From Flaveria trinervia (lineage: Eukaryota > Streptophyta > Magnoliopsida > Asterales > Asteraceae): a stretch of DNA of 64,000 bases. Below the pieces are notes generated by a model, which did no database searches, was not told where the DNA came from, and was given only the letters and a program-made list of their open reading frames with translations. Position 1 is the stretch's first letter, and each line of letters starts with the position of its first letter. Location of the stretch: the NCBI GenBank assembly GCA_025506515.1, contig CM046457.1:42181525-42245524 (forward strand), given 5' to 3'. A program made the translations under genes and the position numbers. Positions 22,168 to 34,917 of the stretch are shown in pieces.

Positions 22168-23378
22168 CTATTGTCTGACATCCTTCATATGCTCTTCAAA
22201 CTTCTTGTAATTCTCCTCTCTTATGACTCCTTCGTGTATTTCAAATGCAAAGAAGAGTCGTATCATATTTTCGAATTGGAGGGCTTGTACAATATCTTGT
22301 GTGTCGTAGAATAATGGCCACTTGTATGGAGTGTAGACATCTTCAGCCGATAAGTTCGTAAGCCACATTGGATCAAATACACTGATAGTTTCCATTTTAC
22401 CCTCTTTGTTCAGAACTATGACCGGTTCACCTATCCTACAATCTTAATACCACCATTTGAAATATGGAGTGAAGTCCTGAGGCATTTCCCGTAAGGGAAT
22501 CGTTAACATTATGCTTTGGGGACTCCACTTCAGCATTACTTTTGGCTTCCTAGATATAGGATCCACTTCTGACCTACAGATGTACCTCTTCGGTGTTAAG
22601 GTCTAAAGTTTACCCACCTGGTTTGGTATTCCTTATTTAGTGTAGCTTTAAACCAACTTGACATCTTCCTTGGATTAGCATATAGCAGATCTAAGCACGC
22701 CAGTCAGTTGAGCTCAAAACAAGGAAGAGTCTTCAGATCATATGGATATCTAAAGTACTCAATCCCTTTTTCTCTCTTTACAGCATATACGTTTATGTCC
22801 TCAAAATAGGCCCACGCTATTATCTTGCCCGACACCTTCTGATGTTTCTTGACTTTGTAGAGGTTGGTGTAAGCATTTTGATTTGGAGTCATGCGCTGGG
22901 CTCTTATTGCAGCAAAACAAGCTACCCATTCAGCCTTCTTGATATCAACATTTGCATCTGAGGCCTGGGCTTGGTTTCATCCTTTTCTTTTTCCTTCTAA
23001 ATTTCATCCAGCTTCTCAAACATAGCACTACCGAAAGTATCACCCAAGTTGGGTATCATATTTCCCTTGCCGTCAGTGTACTTTAGATAATGTTCAGAAG
23101 TGACACCCTCTATCTCTATTTCATCAACATCTTTCAGCTCATCATCACTTATAACATCTACCATTGGAGCATTTTTGACAAGCTCGTCAGGATTCAGTTT
23201 GAACATCTCCGCAAGTTGCTCGTCGGTCAGATCATGTATAATTTCTCCTTCTTCGGGTGTGTAGCTCAGTGACCTTCTGACGATCCCTTGCAAATCAAGA
23301 ATCATAATGAATTGAGACTTGATTTGCTGAAGGGTAGCAACATCGTATTCATCCGACTATGGAGTTTTATCTGCTTGA
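22168..23378 (-). pseudogene. C-terminal part of accessory region (element A)
   Basis: Between the B insertion and the purine tract. Read on the - strand: IVRRSLSYTPEEGEIIHDLTD and EQLAEMFKLNPDELVKNAP from 23285, an acidic stretch (DDELKDVDEIEIEG), then a damaged middle, then GKIIAWAYFEDINVYAVKRE near 22830 and METISVFDPMWLTNLS from 22395, ending with a stop at 22168. The last block resembles the C-terminal part of element B's accessory ORF (RKALAYANIVKKDIKDIEF at 40090). Function unknown; continues the reading of 41012-42919 if element B is removed. Confidence 0.65.
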
Positions 23379-23383
23379 TTAGA

Positions 23384-23676
23384 TGTTAGTTCTCTAGAAA
23401 GATTAACATGTTGTCTTTATGTGTCTTTTTACTATTTGTAATAGTATATGGACTAGTTCTGTAATTTTGTTAGTTCCTTTTGTATCATTATAAATAGCTT
23501 AGATTGTTGCAGTTAGTAAGAGAGACGAAAACTGCTTACTCAATTTGTAATTGTCTTTGCTTGATATTAATAAAACTATGAATTTTGTTGATATCTTGCT
23601 TGATTTCATTACTTTTCTTGTATTTCTTTGAATTGTGTTCATAGATCATCACAGATTGATATATTCGATCCTATCA
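23384..23676 (+). repeat. 5' LTR of element B
   Basis: TGTTAGTTCTCTAG to CTATCA, 293 bases. TATAAATAG near 23490 is a plausible TATA box, and AATAAA-like signals follow near 23568. Short for a Sirevirus LTR, which suggests either a different lineage or a shortened LTR. Confidence 0.96.
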
Positions 23677-23678
23677 AA

Positions 23679-23690
23679 TGGTATCAGAGC
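23679..23690 (+). other. Primer-binding site of element B
   Basis: TGGTATCAGAGC, exact complement of the initiator tRNA-Met 3' end, two bases after the LTR. Confidence 0.97.
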
Positions 23691-24099
23691 TGTTGGTAGA
23701 GTGATCTTTGAGTTCTGTCAAAGTGTCAAAGTCAAAAATTCACTGAATCTGTGTTTGATAGACAATTCAATTAAAATTTTGTGGATTTCAGATGTGTTTC
23801 ATCATCAGAAACAGGTTTTAAAGCACAATTAGCCGTTAAATTCATCAAATTCAAGATACTTTATTGAATTTGTGTTCGAAAAGGTCACTATTTTTCGAAC
23901 TGAAAATCAAAAAATTGATTGATTTGTTGTTGATATTGAACGAAATTGATGTTAGAAGAATGATTATCGGTATAAAACATGTGTAATTAGAAAGTTTCAA
24001 TCCAATTCATCAACTTTTGAAGAATTTCAGAAGGTTTGAGTTAGTTACATTCATATGAACATGATGAATGTGGCGCATTAGGGTTGAAGTTTGCTGAAA

Positions 24100-24430
24100 A
24101 ATTGTCCAAGTGTTAGGCGTTTGACTACTGTATAGTCGCTTTAACACTATTTGGACGTTTTCAGTTAAGACGTTTGACTACTGTTGAAGAGTACGAGTTC
24201 ACATGTATCATCTCTATTGAGGCGTATTAGAACTGCTTAGACGTTTGACAACTGTTGAGGCGCTTTACAACTGTGTAGGTGCATTACAAATGTTTAGGCG
24301 TTTCACTACTGTTCAGATGCATCAACTTAGGCGGTTTGGAAAATTTTTCTAAGGCAGTCCCTTAGACGTCTCTCAACCTAGGCGCATTAACTGTTTGGAC
24401 GTTTGATTACTGTTCAGGCGCATCACCCTT
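24100..24430 (+). repeat. Leader array of GGCGTTTGACTACTGT-type units (element B)
   Basis: Between the primer-binding site and gag. About ten degenerate copies of a 20-22 base unit such as TTAGGCGTTTGACTACTG, AGACGTTTGACAACTG and TTTAGGCGTTTCACTACTG. The opposite orientation (CGCCTAAACAGT) forms the second arm in the hairpin array at 37215-37475 of the same element. Confidence 0.85.
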
Positions 24431-24516
24431 GATACTTAGAATTTTTTTTAAGAAAATTTTTCAAAAACTTTTTCATTTCTTTTCTTATTTCAAAATATAA
24501 GAAAAACAACGAAAAT

Positions 24517-26894
24517 ATGAGAATGGTCAAATCAGAAGATTCTGAAAATAGAGTTCCAAAACTTAAAAATAGAGCTAATTTTAAAAATTGGTCTCTTAGG
24601 TTAAAACATCATTTAAATTCCATTGACACTAATCTTTGGAAATCTATAGAGAAATGACCATACATACCTATAATCACTGATGGGCCTGACAGAGGGTTTG
24701 TTTATACTAAAGATTCTCAAGAACCCTATCTTGAAGATGGTCTTCAAGGAGATGATTCAAGAAGAGTAAATAATGATATCAAAGCATATTCTTGATGTGT
24801 AAAGGATATCAAACTGGATACACCATGTATAAAGCCTTAAAGAACATTTGTGAAGGAGGCAAGGAGATTCAAAATCTCAAGAAACAAAAGTTGAAAAGGC
24901 AATTAGAATTGTTTCAACATTTGTCTGGAGAAACCATAAATCAGATAATGAACAGATTTGTTCAACTTACAACTGAGATGTCAATAGCTGGTATTAAGCC
25001 TAACCTTGAAGATCTAAATCTTAGACTACTCAATGCTTTACCCTCATCATGGAAACAAACAGTAACCTTACTAAAGCATACTGAGAAGTTCCCTATGGAT
25101 CTAGACTACTCATTGCCAAGATATAGTCAGTAGAGATTGATGAATGCTAAAGGAATAATGATAGAGCAGCATCAATGTCTTAGTATCAGTTTGTTGCTTC
25201 TCCTGCAAATACTATTGAAAATGCATTGATGACAAAAAGTGAGAAAATTACAGAAGAAGAGGGAGATTTGTTTGTTGGAGCAGAATTTTTCACTGATTCA
25301 TAATTTACTAGTGCTCCTGCTTATACAACATAGTCTCATTCTCAATCTCCTCCTAAATCTCAGTCTCAAACATCTAATTTTCAAATAGAGACTTCTTCAT
25401 CTAACTCTGCTAAATCTAGCAAGGTTAATGATGTGATTAACATCCTCTTAGAGGATGAAGAGTGTAAAACTGCATTCACTGCATTTATGGCTAGCTTTCA
25501 AGCAAATCAAGGTAGCCATTTAACTCAATTAGACCTTGTTTTGTAGGATTTGTTTGAAATGGATCCTGAAGATGTTGAAGAGATGGACTTAAACTCGTAG
25601 ATGGTGATGATTGCTTATAGGACACAAAAACACTCATGTGTCGATAGGAAGTGCTAGCCAAGTGCTAACAAGACTGTTCGATTGATAAGTCAAAATCAAG
25701 GTGTTTTAACTATAACAGTTATGGACATTTCTCAAGAGAATGCAAAGCTCCAAGGAATAATGGAGGAAATGCTCAATAAGTCCTAGAAATCAAAGGTTTC
25801 AACCAGCTCAGAAGACTTTTAAAAAGCCTTATCAAAGACTTACTATGCCTGAGCTTAAAGATGAAACAAAACCATCTGATGAAACCAAGAAAGCTTTAGT
25901 AGTCAGCATTAAAGATGGTTATGATTGGAGTGCATATACAGAATAGTTTACTAATGGTTTAACATCAAGCTTATCTCTTATTGTAGAAATACAGGAAGAA
26001 GATTGGTTAGAAAATAATGATCCAAAGGTGGAAAGTGAGAATGAAGAAGACGACTATGATTGGAGTGACAAATCTGATCCAAAGGAGGATAAAGATGAAG
26101 TAGCTCTAATGGCACAGTCTGATCAACCTAAGGTTGACACTTCGTCTTCAAAATCTGAAACCTTATCTCCAAAATTCCCTGAAATCCCATCTGAAGTGAG
26201 AGAAAAACTCTGCACAAAATCATGCTATGAACATGTTGAATACTATAGAAACTACTCACATAAAATATGTGAGAAATTAAAACAAGAAGAGTCAAAGCAT
26301 AACAAACTAAAATGTGATCATAAAATAGTAGATCAAAAGATCATTTCTCTTCAAACTTCATGGAACAAAACTCTAAAAGAATTAGAAATTTTCTATAAAC
26401 AATTGAAAGAGATGACCAAAAATCTTGAACAGGAGAAGATAGCACATGCTGCTACTCAAATGGATCTTGCTAAAGTCAAAAGTTCAAAAATGATTGTAGA
26501 AAAACTGGTAAGTGAGAGAAAAGATAAACAGAAAGCAAGGTTAGGTTTCACTCATGAACCTATGCCTGAATCTATTACAAACACTTTACCAGAGAACTTT
26601 AATACACATGACCATTCTCCTGAGAATAAAGCTAAACTTAAAGACTTTAGGTCAAAAACAAGAATTCAGAAGAAGAAAAGGAAAATGTAAATTTTTTGTT
26701 GAAAATGATAAAAAAAGATTAAAATGGTCATCCTATCAAGATAAAATCTATGAACGAAAAAAAAAACAAAAAAAATCACTTCTGATCAAATTAATTTTGT
26801 ATTAGAAGAAGTGAAAGTTCAAAGAAAAGATAAAGATAAACAACAAGTAGGAACATCAGAAGATTCAAACACTCTTAATCTAAAACAAGTTCAA
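24517..26894 (+). pseudogene. gag (element B)
   Basis: The likely start is the ATG at 24517. Capsid-like wording: NFKNWSLRLKHHLNSIDTNLW (described from 24570), LKRQLELFQHLSGETINQIM near 24890, and LLNALPSSWKQTV near 25030. A zinc knuckle at about 25690-25735 reads CFNYNSYGHFSREC, where the second Cys is replaced by Tyr. A long acidic and coiled-coil extension follows (26028-26690; SESENEEDDYDWSD-type wording, then many Lys/Glu heptads). At least five stops interrupt it. Element C splits it at 26899. Confidence 0.85.
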
Positions 26895-26899
26895 TATGA

Positions 26900-27800
26900 T
26901 GAAGGATTTGATCTGCCCAAGATACATACTAAATTGATGTGGCTAGTGTGATATGATCCAAGTCGGGTCATACCCAATAACAAGCAAAACAAACACCGAT
27001 AAATAATATTCGTTGATAAGATCAAACAAATATTTATAAGCACCAACATAGAAACCGGGTTTTCTAAAACATTGCTTTTGATGATGAACAACATTATATG
27101 GATAATTTCATGAGAAATTACTTGTTTTATTATTTAAGTTGGTTAAATAATATTAAACAAAAGTGTATTAATTTTATAAGATAAAAGGGTTTTAATCTTA
27201 TAAAATCAAAGTGTGTTTTGGATAAAAATTCAAATTGAGAGGGACCCTCTTGTCCTCATTTTCGGCCGCCCTTGGGGCATGCAAGGCCCTTGATGTACAT
27301 CTTGGTTCTTGCAAACTTTATTCATTACAACACTCTTCCAAGATTACACATTCTCTCACACACACATAGAAAGTAATTTTCTCTCCAATCTCTCCATAGA
27401 ACTCGGTTTTGGGAGCAGAAAATAGAAGCATTTCCAGCTCAAAACAAGTGTTGTTTTTGGCTGGAAAATCGATCCTCAAGAGAGTCTTTGAGGTGGTGTT
27501 GCAAGACCTAGCAAGTGGGTGTTTGGAGGAAGCTTGGGGTATCATCTCTTGAGGATTTCTACTTTGAAGTCTTGACATTCAACATCATCTCCTAACCTCC
27601 ATTCCACATTTCTAAAGGTAGTATATATGGTTGATATATGTATGTTGTGATAGTGTGTTTTCCATATAATAAGATCCTTGTTTTGGGTTTTGCTTTAACA
27701 TTATGTATATGATACATTAACCCTTATTTGAGCTGAAAATCTGCTGCGTTTTACATGTTAATAGCTAATATGTCTTGATTTACATCTACAAAACCCAAAA
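26900..27800 (+). repeat. 5' LTR of element C
   Basis: 901 bases, starts TGAAGGATTTGATC and ends ACCCAAAA, where the 3' LTR has ACCCAACA, so the terminal CA is mutated here. Contains TCTCTCACACACACATAG near 27353. An antisense ORF (27318-27578) is repeated in both LTRs and is not taken as a gene. Confidence 0.94.
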
Positions 27801-29262
27801 ATGGCATCTAGCCGGATTATATGGATACATGCTTCCAACATGAAATTTTCGGGTCCTTTTTCTCTAAAAAGTGGGCTGGAAATTTCTTTTTTTCATGGAA
27901 GTCCCTTTGTTTTCAAGATATTACTTTATATGCATGTAAAGATCTTGAAAAATATAGATCATATGATGGTTTGTTTGTTTGGACATAAACCCACATGTTC
28001 TTGGTTTGTGTTGGCCAAAAACTTGGGTTAAAAGGGGCTGCCACATTATCGTTTTGGACTTGTTTTGGATGTGTTCTAAGTGCACAAAGCCTAGCCATGA
28101 CCTTGTGATTGATTATATTGTGATTGTGTTTCATTTGGATGTAATAAAGCATATGTAATTTATTTATTTCATTTGGTATGTAATAAATAGATTAGCTTGT
28201 ATCCTTTTACTAGAAAAATGTATTAGGACCTTTTCTATGTAATAAGCTTTTGGGGGCTGTTTTGTAACACATAAAGGAAGCCTAAAGATGATGATGGAAT
28301 CACAACACAAAAGGCATACTTGAAGCATTTGGATGCAAGTTCAAGTGGGAGTTCATCAACTCTACAATGTGTCATGTTTTACCTTTGGATTGACTCCTTA
28401 ACACACTTGTTATGGCAAGCAAGTGTGTTCAAAATTATTGGCTTTGGTTGTGCACTTATTATATTATGTTTGCTTGTTTGTTTGGTTATCTTGGTTGTGT
28501 TTGTTTGGATTGAATATTGACAAACTAGTTTAACAACTATAGCGCATCAAGCATAAAAATGGTTCTTTATAATCATTAAATGGATTAATAAAATGAGTTT
28601 ATAAGGGTTAATGATTTAATAAAAATGGGTTTTATTAAAAGGAACCTTAAAAATTGTTTTTCAAATAATACCATGCATTTGAATGCATACAAGTTGTATG
28701 GTATAAAAGATTTTCTATAACTAAGTTTTAGAAACTTCAAAACCCTTTTTTTTTTTTTTTAAAAAAAAACAAGTTTAACACCATCCTTTTAAACAACACT
28801 CAATTCACTTGTAACTTATTTATGGGATAAAGTCACCTAACCATAAATGTAGAACTTGAGAAGTTGAGGTGAAATTACTATATTTGTGGGATAAAGGTCA
28901 CCTAACCACTTATATTAGTGATACCACACGTGTGTCTAAGTAGGACGACTTGATTTGGAAATCATGCATTAGGATCACCGAAGCGTGACGTACAAACGGT
29001 GTTGATGGGATTAACATGCCAAACTAAACATAAGATGTTTAAAATGATCCCATAAAAACTAGAAATTGTAATGGGTTACAATTGTCAAAACGTTGACTAC
29101 CTTGTTAATTTAAATAAGGGATAAAGGTCACTAACCGATATTTAAATGTAACGTTGGATTCTAGTTTTAATTATTAATTGTCTATGAGACGTAAAAGGGT
29201 ATTAATAATTAAAAATTGCTTAAACATCGAAATACTAAAATTTGAACTTTGTAATATTGTAG
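27801..29262 (+). other. Long leader of element C
   Basis: About 1.46 kb between LTR and gag, no convincing ORF. The bases after the LTR (TGGCATCTAGCC at 27802) are a degraded match to the tRNA-Met primer-binding site. A T-run followed by an A-run at about 28747-28770. Three direct repeats of a GGGATAAAGGTCACCTAACC-type block occur at about 28824, 28880 and 29117. Confidence 0.65.
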
Positions 29263-30110
29263 ATGGCTAACAATAACAACGCTATCCCGACCGTCCATAA
29301 CCTATCACTAAGAACGATCCTCGAAAAGGAACGTCTAAACCATGGGAACTTCATGGATTGGTATCGAAACTTGAGAATAGTTCTCAAGCAAGAAAAGAAG
29401 TCCTATGTGTTAGACGATCCCATTCCCGATCAACCCGATGAGAGTGACGTTGAGGCCTTTGCCGAGTGGGTCAAGTACACCGAGGACTCCGCAGCAAGTC
29501 ATGTCTCATGCTAGCGAGTATGATTCCCGACTTGCAAAAGGACTTTGAAAACCACAATGCCTTTGACATGATCACCCAGTTGAAGGAAATGTTCTAACAA
29601 CAATCAAGGGTAGAGCGCTTCGAAACGGTTCGAGCGCTCCATGCATGTCGGGCGATGGACGAGACCCAATCGGTGTCATCCTACGTTTAAGATGAAGAGC
29701 CACATTGATCGCCTCGAAAGGCTTAACTGTCGTGTGTCCAACGAGTTGGCAACGGATTTGATCCTCAACTCTCTATCAAAGAAGTTTGATAGTTTTGTTA
29801 TGAACTATAACATGAATGGTTGGGACAAGAGCATTGGTGAGCTTCATTCAATGCTAAAAACGGCCGAGGCGGGCATGGGTAGAAAGGTTCTTCCGGTCCT
29901 TACGATCAATGAAGGAGGTAGTAGGAAGAGGCACCTCCCCAACCCTAAGGCAAGCATTGCCAAAGGGAAGGGGCACGTCAAAGGAAAGGGAAAGGCAAAA
30001 AATGGAACCCCCCAAACCAAAAGAAAAGAAGCAAAAGGTTGCTCAGATGACCCTGTTTTGAGTGTGGTGAGGTAGGCCATTGGAAACGCAATGTCCGGTC
30101 TATCTCAAAG
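29263..30110 (+). pseudogene. gag (element C)
   Basis: Starts MANNNNAIPTVHNLSLRTIL at 29263, with LNHGNFMDWYRNLRIVLKQE after it, typical of copia gag. The frame breaks at 29513 (stop after HVSC) and at about 29690, then KMKSHIDRLERLNCRVSNEL and MNYNMNGWDKSIGELHSML follow. The zinc knuckle begins at about 30052 as CFECGEVGHWKRN; a one-base loss removes the last Cys from the frame. Confidence 0.92.
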
Positions 30111-30149
30111 CGTTGAGGTCGAAGAGGGGACGGGCAAACCTCAGGTACA

Positions 30150-31560
30150 ATCTTTATGATACATGTTGAGCTAAATGTTATTTCTTCTAACACATGGGTA
30201 TTAGATACCGGATGTGGAACTCATTTTGCAATTTGTTGCAGGGGTTCAAAAGAAGTAAGCATTATTCAAAAGGGGAAGTTAGTCTCTTCATGGGCAATGG
30301 TGCAAAGTTCATGTGGAAGCCCAAGGAGACTATGTTTTGAAGCTTCCAAGTGGTTTGGAAGTTATTTAAGGAATATTTGTATGCTCCTAGTTTGACTAGG
30401 AACATCATTTCTGTTTCCCGTTTAAGACAAATGGTTATGATTTCAAATTTGTTGACAATGATATCATGTATTTTGAATCATGTGTTTATTTTAAGGCTAT
30501 TCCTTGTAATGGTATATGAATTGGTTCATGATAACACAACATATGATAGCTCAATGTACCAAGCAACCACCAAAAGGCTCAAATTAGATTTGAGTGATTC
30601 CTATCTTTGGCATTGTCGCCTTGGACACATAAATAAGAATCGTATGCATAAACTTCAAAGAATGGTCTTTTGAAAACCAATGAAAATGATTCATTCGATA
30701 TGTGCGAGTCTTGCTTACAAGGTAAAATGACAAAGGCCCTTTTAGTGGGACTAATGAAAGGGCGAAAGATTATTAGGGATCATACATTCGGATGTATGTG
30801 GACCTTTTAAACCAATGACTAGGAATGGTGAAAGATACTTCATTACCTTTACCGATGATTATAGTCGTTATGGGTATGTGTACTTGTTAAGACACAAACA
30901 TGAATCTTTTGAAATGTTCAAAATATTCAAGAATGAAGTTGAAAATCAACTGAACAAAACGGTCAAGGTTCTTCGCACAGATAGAGGAGGTGAATACCTA
31001 AGTAGTGAATTTCAAGAGTATCTTAGAAGTTGTGGGATTGTCTCACAACTAACTCCACCTGGAACACCACACATAATGGTGTGTCTGAGAGGAGGAATCG
31101 AACTCTATTGGATATGGTTCGATCTATGATGGCTAGAAGTACACTACCTCTGTCATTTTGGGGTTTCGCGTTGCTCTCCGCGGCCCGTATTTTAAATATG
31201 GCCCCAACCAAGAAAGTGGAAAGGACACCTTTCGAAGTATGGCATGGAAGGGTCCATCATTATCATATTTGAAAGTTTGGGGGTGTGAAGCTTATCCTAA
31301 GCAACACACTCCGAACAAACTGGAAGGGCGATCCACGAAGTGTATCTTATCGGATATCCTAGAGATTGTATTGGATATTATTTCTATGATCCGACAGAGC
31401 AGAAAGTGTTTATTGCTCGAAAGGCAGAGTCTTGGAAACTAAGTTTCTTTTGGAAGAAACTAGCGGAAGAACAGTGGAACTTGAAGAGGTTCATGATTCA
31501 CAAGAAGATACACAATTGGTTAATACTAGCAATCAACATGAGGGATTTGAGATGATCATA
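30150..31560 (+). pseudogene. protease and integrase (element C)
   Basis: Protease active site LDTGCGTHFA at 30201-30230, with the D-T-G triad intact. GAG-pre-integrase LDLSDSYLWHCRLGHINKNR at 30585-30645. Integrase core: HSDVCGPFK near 30788, ITFTDDYSRYGYVYLL near 30842 and VLRTDRGGEYLSSEFQ near 30968. A frameshift near 31070 precedes HNGVSERRNRTLLDMVRSMM, which carries the catalytic Glu. KVWGCEAYPKQ and ending segments follow to 31440. All three catalytic acids can be found, in different frames. Confidence 0.93.
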
Positions 31561-33180
31561 TGGATGATCAAAATACACAAAACGTTCGCAGATCTGGTAG
31601 AATTAGTGTTCCTCCTGAGAGATATGGATTTTTCATGGATGGATGCTATGTGGTAGATTCAGATGAACCAACCACATACCAAGATGCAATATCAAAACCT
31701 GATTGTGACAAATGGCAAGAAGCCATGAACGTTGAGATGCAATCCATGTATGATAACCAAGTCTGGGAATTGGTTACACCACCTCTTAAGTCCAAGATAG
31801 CTGGGAGTAAGTGGGTTTTCAAGAGAAAAAACCGATATGCATGGAAACTTGGATACCTATAAAGCTAGACTTGTAGCAAAAGGTTTCACTCAAACTCAAG
31901 GGGTTGATTATGATGAAACCTTTTCACCTGTGGCAATGCTAAAGTCTATTAGGATATTATTTGCCATAGCAGCATATTATGACTATGAGATATGGCAATT
32001 GGACGTCAAAACCGCTTTCCTTAATGGATATCTTGAGGAAGATGTCCATATGAAACAGCCTGAAGGTTTTGTCGATCCAAAACATCCTGAAAAGGTATGC
32101 AAGTTAAAGAAGTCAATATGGATTGAAACAAGCATCAAGAAGCTGGAATTACCGTTTTGATGATGAAGTAAAGAAATTGGCTTCATCAAAAACGCTGATG
32201 AAGCCTGTGTATATAAGAAGCTAGTGGGAGCACTATCACCTTCCTTGTATTATATGTTGATGACATTTTACTATTTGGAAACGACATTCCAACCTGGATG
32301 GTGTAAAAGCCTGGCTTGGAAGCTGTTTTTCCATTAAAGATCTTGGTGAAGCCACCTATATTTTGGGTATAAAGATCTATAGGGATAGATCAAGACGACT
32401 GATAGGTTTAAACCAAAGTGCATACATTGATAAGATCTTGAAAAGGTTCAAGATGGAGAATTCTAAGAAAGGTCTGGTACCTATTCAAAAGGGGACTATA
32501 TTGAGCTCATCTCAATGCCCTAGTTCAAAGGTTGAACAAGAAAGAATGAGTGGAGTCCCATATGCGTCTGCTATAGGATCCATCATGTATGCAATGATAT
32601 GTACTAGGCCGGACGTGTCATATGCTCTAAGTATGACAAGCAGATATCAGCAGAATCCTGGTAATAGTCATGGATGCTATTAAGAGTATTTTGAAATACC
32701 TTAGGAACACTAAGGATATGTTCTTAATATATGGATCTGGTGAGGAGGAGCTCGTGGTAAAGGGTTACACAGATGCAAGTTTCCAAACTGATCGAGATGA
32801 TTCTCGATCACAGTCGGGATATGTCTTCATTATGAATGGAGGAGCGGTCTCTTGGAAGAGCTCAAAGCAAGATGTAGTGGCATTATCTACAACAGAATCT
32901 GAATACATCGCCGCTTCACTGGCAGCTCAAGAAGCTGCGTGGCTTAGGAAGTTCATTGCTGATCTAGGGGTCGTTGCTACCATTCAAGACCCCCTAGAGA
33001 TCTTTTGTGACAACGAGAGGGCGCGATTGCTCAAATCAAGGAACCTCGTGCTCATCAAAAGACTCGGCACATTGAACGGAGATTCAACTACATTAGGGAT
33101 GAAGTTGAAAAGGGAAAGATATGTATTCGCAAAGTTCACACCGATCAAAACATTGCGGATCCATTCACGAAGCTCTTAGA
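31560..33180 (+). pseudogene. reverse transcriptase and RNase H (element C)
   Basis: RT: SGRISVPPERYGFFMD near 31590, VAKGFTQTQGVDYDETFSPV from 31873, WQLDVKTAFLNGYLEEDVHM from 31993, and the catalytic YVDD at 32253-32264 in another frame. Then AYIDKILKRFKMENSKKG, YASAIGSIMYAMICTRPDVS from 32560. RNase H: GYTDASFQTDRDDSRSQSGY from 32764 and VALSTTESEYIAASLAAQEA from 32878. Frames break near 31830, 32120-32260 and 32660. Confidence 0.94.
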
Positions 33181-34008
33181 CAGGTCAAAGCATGAAAGTC
33201 ATACTTGGGCCTTAGGACTTCAATATTCTAGTAATTGGACTTGATCAAATTCGTATATTGGATATTGGAACTTATGTTATTTGACTTAATTATATGGTTA
33301 TAATTTTCATTTGTTCTTCTATTTAACATGTTTAAATCCGTGAATAAGTAAGTTATTCTAAAACGTCCGTAGTCGATCGTACTTGTGGGAACAACTATGA
33401 ATGTAAGACTATAATGAACTTGGATTGGTTGATATTCACTAAGTATGAATATAGAGCAAGACGTTGCTACCAAGGTTCATTGATATCTATGGGATATGGA
33501 TATTGGACTGACCCGCTCTCAATTATTTCTGCATGGAATCTTTGTGAGTCATAAGAGATATTGAGTAAAGGCGAATATCATTGTATCCTCATACCTGAGA
33601 TACATATTGGGTCTTGATATTCACCAAGTATTGTACTTTAAGTTAGTTCTTTGCTGTTCTGAAATATGGCAGTACATAAGGCTGAGTTCGGGTATAATAT
33701 AAGGTGATATGAGAGACGTATGTAGTCAAGATGGAATTTGTTCCTCTTATTCGTTAAGAGTTAGATGTCTAAGGCCTGTTAAAGTTAAATCAACGGAGAA
33801 TGACTATTCTATGTCTCTAGGATTTAACATGACATCTGTAACAAAAGGATAAATGATTTATTCACCTAAATCATATTCAAGTAGGGTACTTGAAAGGGAT
33901 GATGTTATTGAATGGCACTTAGTCATATACATTAGGGGTAGCAAACCGTTGCTAGGCGTTATTTGCTACTTGCATCAATTCTCTATGAATCTTGTGCAAG
34001 TGGGAGAT
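33181..34008 (+). other. 3' untranslated region and purine tract of element C
   Basis: No ORF of note. GCAAGTGGGAGA at about 33996-34007 immediately before the 3' LTR is the polypurine tract. Confidence 0.75.
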
Positions 34009-34912
34009 TGAAGGATTTGATCTGCCCAAGATACATACTAAATTGATGTGGCTAGTGTGATATGATCCAAGTCGGGTCATACCAATAACAAGCAAAACAA
34101 ACACCGATAAATAATTATTCGTTGATAAGATCAAACAAATATTTATAAGCACCAACGTAGAAACCGGGTTTTCTAAAACATTGCTTTTGATGATGAACAA
34201 CATTATATGGATAATTGTTCATGAGAAATTACTTGTTTTATATTTAAGTTGGTTAAATATATTAAACAAAAGTGTATTAATTTTATAAGATAAAAGGGTT
34301 TTAATCTTATAAAATCAATAGTGTGTTTTGGATAAAAATTCAAAATTGAGAGGGACCCTCTTGTCCTCATTTTCGGCCGCCCTTGGGGCATGCAAGGCCC
34401 TTGATGTACATCTTGGTTCTTGCAAACTTTATTCATTACAACACTCTTCCAAGATTGCACATCTCTCACACACACATAGAAAGTAATTTTCTCTCCAATC
34501 TCTCCATAGAACTCGGTTTGGGAGCAGAAAATAGAAGCATTTCCAGCTCAAAACAAGTGTTGTTTTTGGCTGGAAAATCGATCCTCAAGAGAGTCTTTGA
34601 GGTTGGTGTTGCAAGACCTAGCAAGTGGGTGTTTGGAGGAAGCTTGGGGTATCATCTCTTGAGGATTTTTACTTTGAAGTCTTGACATTCAACATCATCT
34701 CCTAACCTCCATTCCACGTTTCTAAAGGTAGTATATATGGTTGATATATGTATGTTGTGATAGTGTGTTATTCCATATAATAAGATCCTTGTTTTGGGTT
34801 TTGCTTTAACATTATGTATATGATACATTAACCCTTATTTGAGCTGAAAATCCGCTGCGTTTTACATGTTAATAGCTAATATGTCTTTGATTTACATCTA
34901 CAAAACCCAACA
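34009..34912 (+). repeat. 3' LTR of element C
   Basis: 904 bases, TGAAGGATTTG to CCCAACA, followed by the TSD TATGA. The same sequence as the 5' LTR apart from scattered substitutions and short indels. Confidence 0.95.
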
Positions 34913-34917
34913 TATGA

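Larger units (their letters stand above)
26900..34912 (+). mobile_element. Element C: youngest complete Ty1/copia element in the nest
   Basis: LTRs at 26900-27800 and 34009-34912 are nearly identical apart from a few substitutions and single-base indels. The TSD TATGA lies at 26895-26899 and 34913-34917. Internal order is gag, protease, integrase, RT, RNase H, the copia order. Its gag lacks the Sirevirus extension and there is no ORF between RNase H and the 3' LTR. It resembles TNT1-type elements; clade not resolved. Frameshifts make it non-autonomous. Confidence 0.95.

Noticed and set aside
23679..23690. tRNA gene piece
   Set aside because: Only 12 bases complementary to tRNA-Met, two bases after an LTR: a primer-binding site.
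27318..27578. 86-residue antisense ORF repeated at 34203-34475 in part
   Set aside because: Repeated because it lies in both LTRs of element C; no domain.
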